A stretch of 64,000 bases of DNA from an uncultured Clostridia bacterium (GCA_934746715.1 CAKVFI010000002.1:124001-188000), one strand, 5' to 3'; numbered from the stretch's first letter, positions 26,944 through 35,793 are shown. Numbers and translations: made by a program. The notes: generated by a model not told the origin, from the sequence alone.

Positions 26944-29400
26944 ATGAAAGCAAAAACAGGGGGTAATTTTAGCGTGATTGCAAAAAACAAAAACAAGAGC
27001 AATCTAATAAAAATTATATGCGTCATAATAGGCGCAGTTTTTGCATTTACAACGAGTATCGTTTATGGTGCATTTAGTTGGAAACGAGAGCATAATTCAG
27101 GTTACGCAACTGGCGCATTCTTGCCAAACCAAACTTATCAAATAATCAACGACACATTGCCAAACGGCATTTTGTATAGCGACGGCGTTAAAGAATATGA
27201 AGTTGCATTGCAATATTCTTACGACTACGCATTTAACTTTTATGTTGAGTACGAATTAAAATGGTCAAACGGGCTAGATGCTTCCAATGTGATATTAAAC
27301 TTTTCAAACCGCAATGCTTGGATAGTTGACAACAGCAGAATTTATTATCGCGACACTGTTGCAGCCGGCACTGGAAAGTTGCCAATTATTGTTGGTGTGG
27401 ATTTTGTGGATAACTACAATTCAAATTATTATGGAGCAAAACTTACAATCAACATCAAAAAGGTTGAAATTGCAAAAACAAATGAATCACTTGACCAAAC
27501 TGGCATCGCTGGCGAAGCTTATGCACAATATCAAGTGCGCAAACTTGCAAGTTACAGCACAGCAAATGCCTATGCGGTTGTGTATAATCCAACAAACAAA
27601 GGCAGTTATCAACCAAAAGCACCAGTGGGCAAAACAGCGTTTGAAACAAAAACATCAACATCTGGCAGCTCATCTGTTACAACAACAAGCAAATTGTTTG
27701 GCAACAAAAATTATGTTGGTTTGGGGGCTTATGTTATCACTGGCAGCAGTCCAATCAATTTGGTTGCAAAAGTGATTGGTTCTTGGGTTGTGGACACTGG
27801 CAAAACAACCGACCCATCAAGTGCAAACATCAACACAAACACGATTAAATATAATTATTCTTCTGGTTGGATTGGGGAAAGTTACGACGTTGGCACAATC
27901 GTGCAAGAAATTAGAACTTTCCAATACACCATTCCAGCACACACGGCAATGTATATCGATATCATTGATTCAGTTGAAATGATAACTCGTGGTATGTTGG
28001 CGGCTGCAAATTACACAGATTTCCACATCGAAACAGATTTGTTGCTTAACAGCGACACTCAACTTAATTTTGAAAACGGCCTTGCAACATCAACAATAAC
28101 CACAAAAACATTATCTGGCACAAGCTATTCAACAAATTTGCCAACTCAAGATTATTCAGTGGTTAACAGTTCAAAATATGATGCAGCATTGTATAATGTA
28201 ACAACTGGTGGTGCTCAAACTTACAAAACACAAATCAAAGTTATCAACAACACAGCGTCAAAAATGTCAGTTTCAGCAAGTTACACTCTTAAAGCGTATA
28301 TTAGCAATGGCAACTCAACTGCAGACTATCAACCAGCAGCTGGTTCAACCCCTGCAAGTGATGGCAACCCATTTGAATTTGATGACGAAAGCCATTGGGA
28401 TAGAGATGAGTATTCATACACCAGCTCAATAACAGTTGGCGCACACAATGCAAGCCAAGTTATTGCTCCTTATTCTGCAATGACAATCTGCACAAGTTTT
28501 ACAGTGCCAAACGATATGGTTGCAAAACTTGTTGCAGCAAAAGCGGCATATTCTGGCAAAGATGTGTGGATTGAACTTGTGCCAACAATAACAACTGCAA
28601 CCTCAACTGCGGCGGACACTCAATTGGTTTTGGAAACAGTTGTCAGCGGCACAACAGCAAAACTTTATGCAAAAAATGTTTCTTCAAACGCACTCACAAG
28701 TTTAAGTTTGAATCTTAAATATTCAAGATACAGCACTCAAGCAAATATGACATCAACAACACTTTCAACCGAACCAGCAAATTGGAAAAAGGAATATTGG
28801 AAGTATTATGTAAGCAACTCTGGCAGTTACAAACAAGTTAATGAAGTTAACAACCCAACATCAAACAGCGATGGCTCAACTTCAATCAAAACAGCAAGCA
28901 TGCCAACTTTTGCTGCTGGCACTTATTACACAAACAGCGGTTGGATTGGTGCAAATGCTTACACAACAACAAGTTCAGCCATAGTTAATCCTGGTGAAAA
29001 AGTTTTGTTGGGCAGCTTAACAATAACTGCAAGCCAAACTTACGATTTTAGCGATTACACTTTAACAGGCAGCGTTGCAACTGCAAGCGATGTAAATTTG
29101 GTTAACGAAACAACTGGCAGTGCATTCATCAAAAACAATTCAACCACAAAATCTTATTACATTAGATTTTCAAACTCCGCAAGTTTCACGGACACAACAA
29201 AATCAAATTTCTTCCAAGACGGAAGTTTCTGGTATCTTTATGGTTTAATCCGTCCAGGGCAAGTTATCCCAATCAACATCACAGCATTGGACAGCCAAAT
29301 TTCAATCGAAGCAGTGGAAGACACAACAGGCAGTCTTCCAACACAAATTTCAACATGGCCAACAACTGTGGTTGAAAAATTAAAAACAATGTACAATTAA
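26944..29400 (+). CDS. Large SipW-dependent secreted beta-rich protein (818 aa)
   Basis: A short charged N-terminus precedes a hydrophobic core (IKIICVIIGAVFAFTTSI) ending in VYGAFSWK, which fits a SipW-type signal peptide where cleavage precedes an aromatic-rich start of the mature chain. The rest is Ser/Thr/Asn/Tyr-rich beta structure, possibly several TasA-like sandwich domains in tandem; the pattern of paired Ala/Ser-Thr strands recurs near residues 410-500 and 560-740. There is no anchor at the C-terminus. Start choice is uncertain: the ATG at 26944 has no ribosome site, while an in-frame GTG at 26974 follows GGGGGT at 26959-26964. Both keep the whole signal peptide. It is likely a structural component of the exported layer or fibre. 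Confidence 0.82.
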   Translation: MKAKTGGNFSVIAKNKNKSNLIKIICVIIGAVFAFTTSIVYGAFSWKREHNSGYATGAFLPNQTYQIINDTLPNGILYSDGVKEYEVALQYSYDYAFNFYVEYELKWSNGLDASNVILNFSNRNAWIVDNSRIYYRDTVAAGTGKLPIIVGVDFVDNYNSNYYGAKLTINIKKVEIAKTNESLDQTGIAGEAYAQYQVRKLASYSTANAYAVVYNPTNKGSYQPKAPVGKTAFETKTSTSGSSSVTTTSKLFGNKNYVGLGAYVITGSSPINLVAKVIGSWVVDTGKTTDPSSANINTNTIKYNYSSGWIGESYDVGTIVQEIRTFQYTIPAHTAMYIDIIDSVEMITRGMLAAANYTDFHIETDLLLNSDTQLNFENGLATSTITTKTLSGTSYSTNLPTQDYSVVNSSKYDAALYNVTTGGAQTYKTQIKVINNTASKMSVSASYTLKAYISNGNSTADYQPAAGSTPASDGNPFEFDDESHWDRDEYSYTSSITVGAHNASQVIAPYSAMTICTSFTVPNDMVAKLVAAKAAYSGKDVWIELVPTITTATSTAADTQLVLETVVSGTTAKLYAKNVSSNALTSLSLNLKYSRYSTQANMTSTTLSTEPANWKKEYWKYYVSNSGSYKQVNEVNNPTSNSDGSTSIKTASMPTFAAGTYYTNSGWIGANAYTTTSSAIVNPGEKVLLGSLTITASQTYDFSDYTLTGSVATASDVNLVNETTGSAFIKNNSTTKSYYIRFSNSASFTDTTKSNFFQDGSFWYLYGLIRPGQVIPINITALDSQISIEAVEDTTGSLPTQISTWPTTVVEKLKTMYN

Positions 29401-29423
29401 AACACGGGTCAAAAAGGAGCATA

Positions 29424-30086
29424 ATGAAAAAGTCATATAAATCACTTAACATTTTGGGGTATGTACTCATTGTAGTATTGGTGTTTTTGTGTGGCTTTAA
29501 TGTAACTTATGCTTACTTCACCGCACGTGCAACTGTTCAAGGCAATTTGCAGTTTTATGATTTGAATGTGCAGTTTGCTTATTACTACGAACAACCAATT
29601 GCAACAGGCACAACTGAATATGAAATAATCCCAGCAACAACAAACGTTTTGCGTGGTGTTCCATTTACATTTAAAACAGCTGAAAATCAGGCAATTGAAA
29701 GCGTTGGATTGCAAGCAATGAGTGATTCTTGCCCATATTATGCTCGCGTTAAAGTTAAAGCGGTTAAGATGAAACTTAATGGCTCAACTTACACTCAAGA
29801 CGGCGACACAGATTTTGGCGAATACATTATTTTAAATGTTGATGAAACTTATATTGCAAGCATGTCAAACTATTATTATTTTAAAGGTGATGCTTTAACT
29901 GCTGGCAGTTATGCAACATTGGCAACTGGGGCAACAATTTCAACCAGCGCACCAGTTGACCTTACAGACGGCTATCTCAAAATAACATTGTCTTTTGAGG
30001 CGGTTCAAGCCAACAAGGAAGCAGCCAAATCAGTTTTTGGTTTGACTGACGCAAACTTAACAACTTTGGGTTGGAGTTTTGAGTAA
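29424..30086 (+). CDS. TasA/camelysin-like SipW-dependent protein (220 aa)
   Basis: The signal sequence is the clearest of the set: a hydrophobic stretch with LGYVLIVVLVFLCGFNV followed by TYAYFTARATVQGN, the typical TxAxFT junction of SipW-dependent peptides. The mature chain of about 190 residues is a single beta-rich domain of the size of TasA or camelysin, with Ala-Glu-Asn-rich strands and no anchor. In Bacillus such proteins polymerise into amyloid-like or donor-strand fibres. The best inference here is the major fibre subunit. AAGGAG precedes the ATG by 5 nt. The gene is between two other candidate substrates. Confidence 0.85.
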   Translation: MKKSYKSLNILGYVLIVVLVFLCGFNVTYAYFTARATVQGNLQFYDLNVQFAYYYEQPIATGTTEYEIIPATTNVLRGVPFTFKTAENQAIESVGLQAMSDSCPYYARVKVKAVKMKLNGSTYTQDGDTDFGEYIILNVDETYIASMSNYYYFKGDALTAGSYATLATGATISTSAPVDLTDGYLKITLSFEAVQANKEAAKSVFGLTDANLTTLGWSFE

Positions 30087-30163
30087 AAACTCAAATTTCC
30101 AATCAACATAACAAATTACAATATGTTGGCATACAACGCAAAGGAAGATATTAAAGGAGAATA

Positions 30164-31414
30164 ATGCAAAACAATTCAAACCAAAATTTTAAAAGTGCAA
30201 AAAGGGAGTGGAACTCTCCACTCAACATCTTTTTGTCATTTGTTTTGGTTGTTAGTTTGCTTTTATCCTTTGTCAACATCACAGGCGCATGGTTTACGGA
30301 TGACAGCAGCACTGGCAAAACCATTTCAGCAATCATCAAAACTGGCGAAGCCAATTTGAATGTGTATCAAGAGAATAACACTGGCACACAAACAATGCTT
30401 TCCAAATCTCTTCCAACCGGCTACACTCAACTAGAATACATAGAAAGCTCCGGTACTCAATATATTGACACTGGTTATAATCTTACAAGTGAAGTTTTGA
30501 AGTACGATTTAGAATTTGAAACAACATCTTCAACAAGTGCTTTTACATTGATTGGCAACAGTGATGACGGAGATACAAACTTTGGAATAAATTTTTATTC
30601 AAATCAATTTTATGTTGGAACATCTAGGTGGTTATTGTCGGGAAATTCATGGACAAAAAATCAAAAATATCACAAGCTTATAGAAGCAAATAATGGGACA
30701 TTAACAGTTATAACAGATGGGGTAAGCCAATCAGCAACTTACACATCAACTTTATACAAAAAATCATCAATAGCCTTATTTGCTTGTAAGTGTGATACAA
30801 AATTTTCAAATTCCAGCAGTCATGCAAAAATTTATCAAGCAAAAATATATGATAACAATGTTTTGGTGCGCAATTTTGTGCCAGCAAAAGATAGTTCAAA
30901 TGTGGTTGGTATGTATGATTTGGTTGAAGGCAAGTTTTACACAAACGCTGGCACTGGCACATTCACAGCGGGGGCAGAGCAAAAATCTGGTTCTGGCATT
31001 AGCCTTGCATATAACACAACTAATAAAACAAACAACAAAGTTGACGTGGAAAATACTAATAGCCTTAAATTGCTTTTGAAAAATGAAGATTTGGGTTCAT
31101 CATTTGGCGTGAGATATAAAGTTACATTTTACGCAGCCACAGCAAGCGGAAAAGTGGAATTAAGTTCAAGCATAAGTGGAATGACGGCACCAACAAGTTC
31201 AAACAATGGGTTTGTGTTTAATTCAACCGACGGATATTATTACTATCAAAACAGCGCTGGCAAAAATGTTGTGTTTGAGCCAGCAACAAGCAGTGGAGCA
31301 ACAAGCAAGTATCTTATGACAGGATTTAGCATAAATTATACTAATGCAACAAAAACCCTGCTTGGCGGCAATGCAATTTATATGGAAATTTCAGTGGAAA
31401 GTGTGGCAGTTTAA
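30164..31414 (+). CDS. SipW-dependent protein with inserted lectin-like domain (416 aa)
   Basis: The signal peptide has a hydrophobic core (FVLVVSLLLSFVNI) and ends TGAWFTDDSS, matching the SipW-type junction. Residues about 86-270 are a separate module: TQLEYIESSGTQYIDTGY at its start and VVGMYDLVEGKFYTNAG at its end. This is the concanavalin-A-like jelly-roll unit common in surface proteins of gut Bacillota and their phages. It sits inside the beta-sandwich core, whose later strands resume around KVDVENTNSLKLLLKN. Glycine and other codons in the insert appear less GGC-biased than in the flanks, which suggests a later acquisition. Likely a minor or tip component with carbohydrate-binding capacity. 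A good AAAGGAGAA ribosome site precedes the ATG. Confidence 0.82.
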   Translation: MQNNSNQNFKSAKREWNSPLNIFLSFVLVVSLLLSFVNITGAWFTDDSSTGKTISAIIKTGEANLNVYQENNTGTQTMLSKSLPTGYTQLEYIESSGTQYIDTGYNLTSEVLKYDLEFETTSSTSAFTLIGNSDDGDTNFGINFYSNQFYVGTSRWLLSGNSWTKNQKYHKLIEANNGTLTVITDGVSQSATYTSTLYKKSSIALFACKCDTKFSNSSSHAKIYQAKIYDNNVLVRNFVPAKDSSNVVGMYDLVEGKFYTNAGTGTFTAGAEQKSGSGISLAYNTTNKTNNKVDVENTNSLKLLLKNEDLGSSFGVRYKVTFYAATASGKVELSSSISGMTAPTSSNNGFVFNSTDGYYYYQNSAGKNVVFEPATSSGATSKYLMTGFSINYTNATKTLLGGNAIYMEISVESVAV

Positions 31415-31426
31415 AAAAGGAGAAAT

Positions 31427-32341
31427 ATGGCAGAAAATGATTTGAAACAAACAAAAACTCCAACTGGGGCAAAAGCGCCAGCGTCTGTTTCAAGGCCTAC
31501 AGCAGCGCAGAGAATGCCAGTTGGTGACGCAAAAACAACTGGGACAAGACCTGCAACAGCAAGGCCGGTTATAAATCATGCAAATGCAACACAAAAACCA
31601 GTTCAACAAACAACTGCATACGCTTCTTCTTTAAACAAAACATCAAGCGTAACCGGTTTGGAAGAACAAACTATAAGTTCCCGTCAAACACCAATCGTGC
31701 CAAAAAGCAGTTTGAGTGAAACTGCACAAATAGACGAAAAACAAGACAAAAAGAAAAAGAAAATTGAACAGCGTTTGAAATCTACCAACATCAGTATGGA
31801 CGACTTGGAGCAGATTAACGAACAAAACTTAAGGCAATATCGAAGCCGTGTTACACGTAACAGATTTGTTATTATTACACTTGTTATTTTGCTTGCTGCT
31901 GCGATTGCAACATTTAGTATTGTTATTACATTAAAGCGTATGGTCAACAATTGTACGGTTAAAGTTAATGGCGATGCTGATGCAGAGTGTATTATCAATG
32001 GCGAAAGATTGACCAAGTTCCGCACTCCATTAGGTGTTCAAGGCAACAGAGTTTATATGATAGACACAGACATTGAAATCAAATCTTCTGGCAACTATAA
32101 TGTATATTTCACTGTGGAAGTGTTCCAGTCTGGCGAAAAGTTGCGCAACACTTTTGCCTATGAATACAATCATGATTTGTTCCATATGGATGGCGATGGC
32201 AAATATTCAAGCAATGAGGCGATTGCTGGTGGGCAAACAATTGATTTGTTTAATGGTGTTGTGCTTGACGATGCATATGAAACAAGTTTGAACAACGAAA
32301 ATTTCACCATGAAAATAACCATAAATTTTGAAAGAGCGTAA
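31427..32341 (+). CDS. Single-pass membrane protein of the SipW operon (304 aa)
   Basis: Residues 1-140 are predicted cytoplasmic and disordered: Pro/Ala/Thr/Lys-rich, then a lysine-rich stretch (DKKKKKIEQRL) and a short helix. A single membrane segment lies at about 143-168 (IITLVILLAAAIATFSIVI). The C-terminal 135 residues are outside and beta-rich, starting CTVKVNGDADAECIING. The position as last gene of the operon and the exposed beta domain suggest a base or anchor that ties the exported proteins to the membrane, a role comparable to TapA, but no homology was recognised. The long cytoplasmic tail is unusual for such an anchor and could sense or recruit. AAAAAGGAGAA precedes the ATG. Confidence 0.8.
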   Translation: MAENDLKQTKTPTGAKAPASVSRPTAAQRMPVGDAKTTGTRPATARPVINHANATQKPVQQTTAYASSLNKTSSVTGLEEQTISSRQTPIVPKSSLSETAQIDEKQDKKKKKIEQRLKSTNISMDDLEQINEQNLRQYRSRVTRNRFVIITLVILLAAAIATFSIVITLKRMVNNCTVKVNGDADAECIINGERLTKFRTPLGVQGNRVYMIDTDIEIKSSGNYNVYFTVEVFQSGEKLRNTFAYEYNHDLFHMDGDGKYSSNEAIAGGQTIDLFNGVVLDDAYETSLNNENFTMKITINFERA

Positions 32342-32354
32342 TTGCTCTTTTTTT
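32331..32354 (+). terminator. Terminator closing the SipW operon
   Basis: AAAGAGC (32331-32337) pairs with GCTCTTT (32344-32350), followed by a T-run. The 5' arm overlaps the end of the coding sequence and the stop codon lies in the loop. Confidence 0.85.
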
Positions 32355-32379
32355 ATGTGAAAAACACACAACACAAAAT

Positions 32380-32408
32380 TTGATTTTTTTTGGTGTTTAT
32401 GTTAATAT
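32380..32408 (+). promoter_or_regulatory. Predicted promoter of sufCB
   Basis: TTGATT (32380-32385), 17 bp spacer, TAATAT (32403-32408). AGGAG follows just before the sufC ATG. No IscR-like operator was recognised. Confidence 0.55.
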
Positions 32409-32454
32409 TTACTATATGCAAATGTTTTTTGTTTGCACATAGTTTAGGAGAAAC

Positions 32455-33168
32455 ATGTTAGAAGTTAAAAATATCACTTATATTGTTGAAAATGGCAAAG
32501 AGAAAAAGACCATTTTAGACGATTTTTCTTACACATTTAAGGATAATTGCATAACAGCAATAACTGGGCATAATGGCAGTGGTAAATCCACTTTGACAAA
32601 AATCATTATGGGTATTGTTAAACCAACCAGTGGACAAATCATTTTAAATGGCAAAGATATCACAAATTTAACCATTGATGAGCGCGCAAATTTGGGGCTT
32701 AATTATGCGTTTCAGCAACCTATTGTGTTTAAAGGGCTGACAATTAAAGATATGATTGATTTGGCAACAAAAAACAAAAACAGCGTGCCGCAAGCTTGTG
32801 AATACCTTTCCAAAGTTGGCATTTGTGCAAAGGATTACATCAATCGTGAGTTCGACAAAACACTTTCTGGTGGGGAACAAAAGCGTGTTGAAATTGCGTT
32901 GGCGTTGGCAAAGAGCGGCAATACTGTTATTTTTGACGAACCAGAAGCAGGCATCGATTTGTGGAGTTTTGACAAACTTGCTGATGTTTTTGAACGTGGC
33001 AAATCTTACATTGTTGTTAGCCACCAAACTAGGTTATTATCGCGTGCAGATGAAATTGTTGTGTTAAGCAAAGGCAAAATTGAATGTGCTGGAAAAAGCC
33101 AAGATGTGCTTAAAAACATGCAAAACACAAGCTGCATGAAAATTAAGGGGGCTAACGATGCTGAATAA
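32455..33168 (+). CDS. sufC: Fe-S cluster assembly ATPase SufC
   Basis: 237-residue cytoplasmic ABC ATPase without a membrane domain. Walker A GHNGSGKST is at 38-46, Q-loop in AFQQPIVFKG, signature LSGGEQKR near 140 and Walker B VIFDEPEAGID near 158-168; the switch histidine is in VVSHQTRLL. The SufC-type sequence after Walker B and the overlap with a SufB-like gene identify it. SufC powers cluster assembly on the SufB scaffold. Only C and B are present: no SufS, SufU or SufD nearby, as in the minimal two-gene systems reported from anaerobes. Confidence 0.93.
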   Translation: MLEVKNITYIVENGKEKKTILDDFSYTFKDNCITAITGHNGSGKSTLTKIIMGIVKPTSGQIILNGKDITNLTIDERANLGLNYAFQQPIVFKGLTIKDMIDLATKNKNSVPQACEYLSKVGICAKDYINREFDKTLSGGEQKRVEIALALAKSGNTVIFDEPEAGIDLWSFDKLADVFERGKSYIVVSHQTRLLSRADEIVVLSKGKIECAGKSQDVLKNMQNTSCMKIKGANDAE

Positions 33169-34069
33169 TATAGCAAAAACAATATTAGAGCAAGTTGCAG
33201 GTTTGCATGATATACCTGCTGGGGCAGTTTCTTTGCGTGTTAATGGCAAAAGTGAAGTGCTAAAATCAAGCGCAAACATCGAAATTGAACGCAAAAGCGA
33301 CAATCCAGGCATTAATGTTTACATTCATTCATCATGCAAAGGTGAGGCGTGCCATATCCCTGTTGTGGTTGACCAAAACAATTTGTTTGACATGGTTTAC
33401 AACGATTTTTACATTGAAGACGGCGCGATTGTTACCATTGTTGCAGGCTGTGGCGTTCATTCAAACGGAACTGCAGGGCATGACGGCATACACACTTTTC
33501 ATGTTGGCAAAAATGCAACTGTAACATACATTGAAAATCATTTAGGGCTTGGCAAAAGTGAACATAAAATTTTGAATCCAACAACAATCTTGAAAATAGG
33601 CAAAAATTCGGTTGTAACATTAAACACAACTCAAATTGGTGGGGTTGACTCTGCAAACAGAACAACAAAAGCAATTTTGGCAGATAACGCAACTTTGATT
33701 ATCAATGAAAAGATTTTGACCGACCGTTTTGAAACTGCAAAAACAAATTTTTCTGTTCAATTAAAAGGCAAAAACAGCAAATGTAACATTGTTTCACGAA
33801 GTGTTGCTCGTGGGGAAAGTGAACAAGTTTTCAAGTCAAATATGATTGGCAAAAATTTGTGTTTTGGGCATGTTGAATGTGATGGTATTGTGCTGGATAA
33901 ATCAAAAATTTCTTCTCTACCACAAGTGTCCGCTTTTGATGCAAAAGCAAGCCTTTCGCATGAAGCAGCAATTGGCAAAATTGCCACCGACCAAATTGTT
34001 AAATTAAGAACTTTGGGCTTGACAGAAAAACAAGCAGAAGAAAAAATCATTGAAGGATTTTTGAAATAA
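33158..34069 (+). CDS. sufB: Fe-S cluster scaffold SufB/SufD-like protein
   Basis: 303 residues, short for SufB (about 465 in Bacillus) because the N-terminal extension is missing. The beta-helix core is recognisable from GAIVTIVAGCGVHSNG through the hydrophilic repeats and GESEQVFKSNMIG, and the C-terminal part has SLPQVSAFDAKASLSHEAAIGKI, which contains the conserved SHEA box. The C-terminal helices (LGLTEKQAEEKIIEGFL) would contact SufC. Cys and His residues in the core (CGVHSNG, HDGIHTFH) are candidate cluster ligands. It overlaps sufC by 11 nt, with AAGGGGG before its ATG, so the two are coupled. It probably acts as a homodimer. Confidence 0.92.
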   Translation: MLNNIAKTILEQVAGLHDIPAGAVSLRVNGKSEVLKSSANIEIERKSDNPGINVYIHSSCKGEACHIPVVVDQNNLFDMVYNDFYIEDGAIVTIVAGCGVHSNGTAGHDGIHTFHVGKNATVTYIENHLGLGKSEHKILNPTTILKIGKNSVVTLNTTQIGGVDSANRTTKAILADNATLIINEKILTDRFETAKTNFSVQLKGKNSKCNIVSRSVARGESEQVFKSNMIGKNLCFGHVECDGIVLDKSKISSLPQVSAFDAKASLSHEAAIGKIATDQIVKLRTLGLTEKQAEEKIIEGFLK

Positions 34070-34377
34070 AAAATAAATATTTAGTTAATTAAAAAATTAA
34101 ATTATTTTTAATTATTTTTAAATAAATCTTTTAAAAAATTAATTATTTAATGTTTTATTAACACTTTTTAGCTATTTTATAGGATTTTTAAATATTTATT
34201 TTGATTTTTTAATAATTTAATTAATATAAAAAACAAAAAAAATTATGTGCTAAAACATAATTTTTTTATTTTGGTAATATTTAATTGTTTTAATATTTTT
34301 GCATTAATATTTTTTAAATTTATATTTAAATTTCAATCAAAAATTTATAGTTGACAACCGGTTCGTTTTTATGATTG
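34070..34377. other. AT-rich intergenic region, sufB to spoIIID
   Basis: About 300 bp between convergent genes. It holds the terminator at 34241-34268 and, near its right end, TTGACA (34351-34356) overlapping an 8-bp palindrome AACCGGTT. No ORF is supported and no -10 box follows the TTGACA. Confidence 0.5.
34235..34268. terminator. Bidirectional terminator after sufB
   Basis: AATTATGT (34241-34248) pairs with ACATAATT (34255-34262), flanked by A and T runs, so it can stop transcription from either side. It lies about 170 nt after the sufB stop. Confidence 0.75.
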
Positions 34378-34671
34378 TTACAAAGCTAAACTATCTAATT
34401 CGTCATTTTTGTTTGGTTGATTTTTTAATGCTAAATATTTTTGTTTGGTGCTTTCTCCACCATGCAAATGTTTTATGCTAAAATTTTGGTTTAACAAATT
34501 TTTAACCTTTAAATACAACTTGTAATTTATGTACTTTAATTTTATGCTAACATCGTGATGCACGGTGCTTTTTGGCAGACCAAATTCTTTTGCAGTTGAA
34601 CGGATTGTTGCTTTGTTTTCAAGCAGATAATTTGCAAGCACAATAGGGCGAGAATAAATTTCTGTTTTCAT
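34378..34671 (-). CDS. spoIIID: Sporulation transcription factor SpoIIID
   Basis: 97 residues with the family hallmarks in order: IYSRPIVLANYLLENKATIR, AKEFGLPKSTVHHDV (the helix-turn-helix), the Lys-rich second helix, and IKHLHGGESTKQKY, matching the conserved basic C-terminal region that also contacts DNA. SpoIIID is made in the mother cell under sigma-E and switches on or represses many sporulation genes. Together with SpoIIE this supports a true spore former. AAGGAGAAAAAT precedes the ATG. A CATATT element (fwd complement near 34710) could be part of a sigma-E promoter, but the spacing to a -10 is not convincing. It is an isolated gene. Confidence 0.95.
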   Translation of the reverse strand: MKTEIYSRPIVLANYLLENKATIRSTAKEFGLPKSTVHHDVSIKLKYINYKLYLKVKNLLNQNFSIKHLHGGESTKQKYLALKNQPNKNDELDSLAL

Positions 34672-34772
34672 ATTTTTCTCCTTACCTAAAATTTATTGTG
34701 CAAATTGTTGAAATATGTCAAAAACAAAAGATTTTTAAATTTTTTTGTTCTTGACATTGATAATGGGGTAAA

Positions 34773-34797
34773 CAAAAAAACGCGGCAAAATTGTCGC
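34773..34797 (-). terminator. Terminator after the TtcA-like gene
   Basis: The stem 34780-34797 (CGCG-C core with one G-T pair) is followed on the minus strand by seven T. It is one of the few GC-rich hairpins in the window. Confidence 0.85.
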
Positions 34798-34816
34798 GCT
34801 TTTTGCATAAAAACTT

Positions 34817-35542
34817 TTATTCTTTAGGTTGGTAAGTTAAACTCAACAAGTTATAACGTTCTGGGGATAAAATGGCGTTTTCAATTCTTTTCCTTGCTCC
34901 AGGGAATTGTTGTTCAACTTGAGTTACAAAATCCTTAATTTCCTTGCGTTTGCTGTTGTCGTTTGCTGGGCAAATGCTTTTTAAAATTGGAAATTCGCGG
35001 CTGGCGTGAATTATTTTGCTTTCTTCAGTTAAAAACAATGGTCTGATAAATGTTATGTTGGTTTTGGACATGTAAGACATCGGTTGCATTGTGGCAAGCC
35101 TGCCTTCATAAATCAAGGACATAAAAAATGTTGTAACAACATCTTGTTTGTGATGTGCAAGTGCAAGTTTGTTGCAGCCCAATTTTTGACAAACAGAGTT
35201 AAGTGCCCCGCGACGCATTTTTGCACATAGTGAACATGGATTTTTTTCTTTTCTAATTTCAAAAACAACTTTGTTGATGTCAGTTTTTTCTATGTGTAAT
35301 GGCACATCAATTTCTGAACAAAATTTTTTGAGCCCGTCATAACTAATTTCGCCAGAATAATTATCGATTGTTACAGCGTAAAGGTTGTAATTGTACAATC
35401 CAAATTTTTTAAAATCGGCAAGTGCTTTTAACAAAACCAAACTGTCTTTGCCGCCAGAAACACCAACGGCGATGTTATCGCCATCTTCAATCAAGTTGTA
35501 TTTTTCAATTGCTTTGCGCATTGTGCTTAAAACTTTTTGCAT
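34817..35542 (-). CDS. ttcA: TtcA-family PP-loop tRNA thiolation enzyme
   Basis: 241 residues. PP-loop VSGGKDSLVLL near residue 31, CSLCAKMRRG near 104 (the CXXC of TtcA-type enzymes), and AHHKQDVVTTFF near 133. A further cysteine in SICPANDNSKR would complete the third cluster ligand. TtcA adds sulfur at C32 of tRNA using an Fe-S cluster and ATP, so the nearby suf genes are functionally plausible neighbours though on the other strand. The ATG at 35542 is preferred because AAAGGAAA precedes it; an upstream ATG at 35572 adds ten residues without support. In Clostridia several TtcA-like paralogs exist, so the precise position modified is uncertain. Confidence 0.85.
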   Translation of the reverse strand: MQKVLSTMRKAIEKYNLIEDGDNIAVGVSGGKDSLVLLKALADFKKFGLYNYNLYAVTIDNYSGEISYDGLKKFCSEIDVPLHIEKTDINKVVFEIRKEKNPCSLCAKMRRGALNSVCQKLGCNKLALAHHKQDVVTTFFMSLIYEGRLATMQPMSYMSKTNITFIRPLFLTEESKIIHASREFPILKSICPANDNSKRKEIKDFVTQVEQQFPGARKRIENAILSPERYNLLSLTYQPKE

Positions 35543-35764
35543 AAAAATTTTTCCTTTTAAAAATAAAAACAAATTAAAATCAAAAACGATTTAAATATGT
35601 AAAATTAAAAATTTTTTTAATTATTTAAAAATTATATCAAAAATATAAAAAAATACAATATTTTTTTGAAAATTTTTAAAATTTTTGCAAAAATAATTAA
35701 TTTAATGTGCTTAAAAATAGTATTTTAAATTAATTTGTAATTTTAAGTTGATAAAATAATTTAT

Positions 35765-35793
35765 TTGACTTAATATCTATAATTTTATATAAT
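35765..35793 (+). promoter_or_regulatory. Promoter of the 6642-residue lipoprotein gene
   Basis: TTGACT (35765-35770), 17 bp spacer, perfect TATAAT (35788-35793), followed by about 40 nt of leader with GGTGAGGGG as ribosome site. A near-consensus, probably strong promoter. Confidence 0.7.

Noticed and set aside
30123..30164. 13-codon ORF just before the lectin-containing gene
   Set aside because: It ends in TAATG overlapping the next start, but has no ribosome site and the downstream gene has its own strong AAAGGAGAA, so it is probably chance.
34351..34377. TTGACA with AACCGGTT palindrome as a promoter
   Set aside because: No -10 box at a suitable distance and it would read into the 3' end of spoIIID on the opposite strand.
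34672..34760. Sigma-E promoter of spoIIID
   Set aside because: A CATATT -35-like element exists, but no -10 of the expected type is at a suitable distance.
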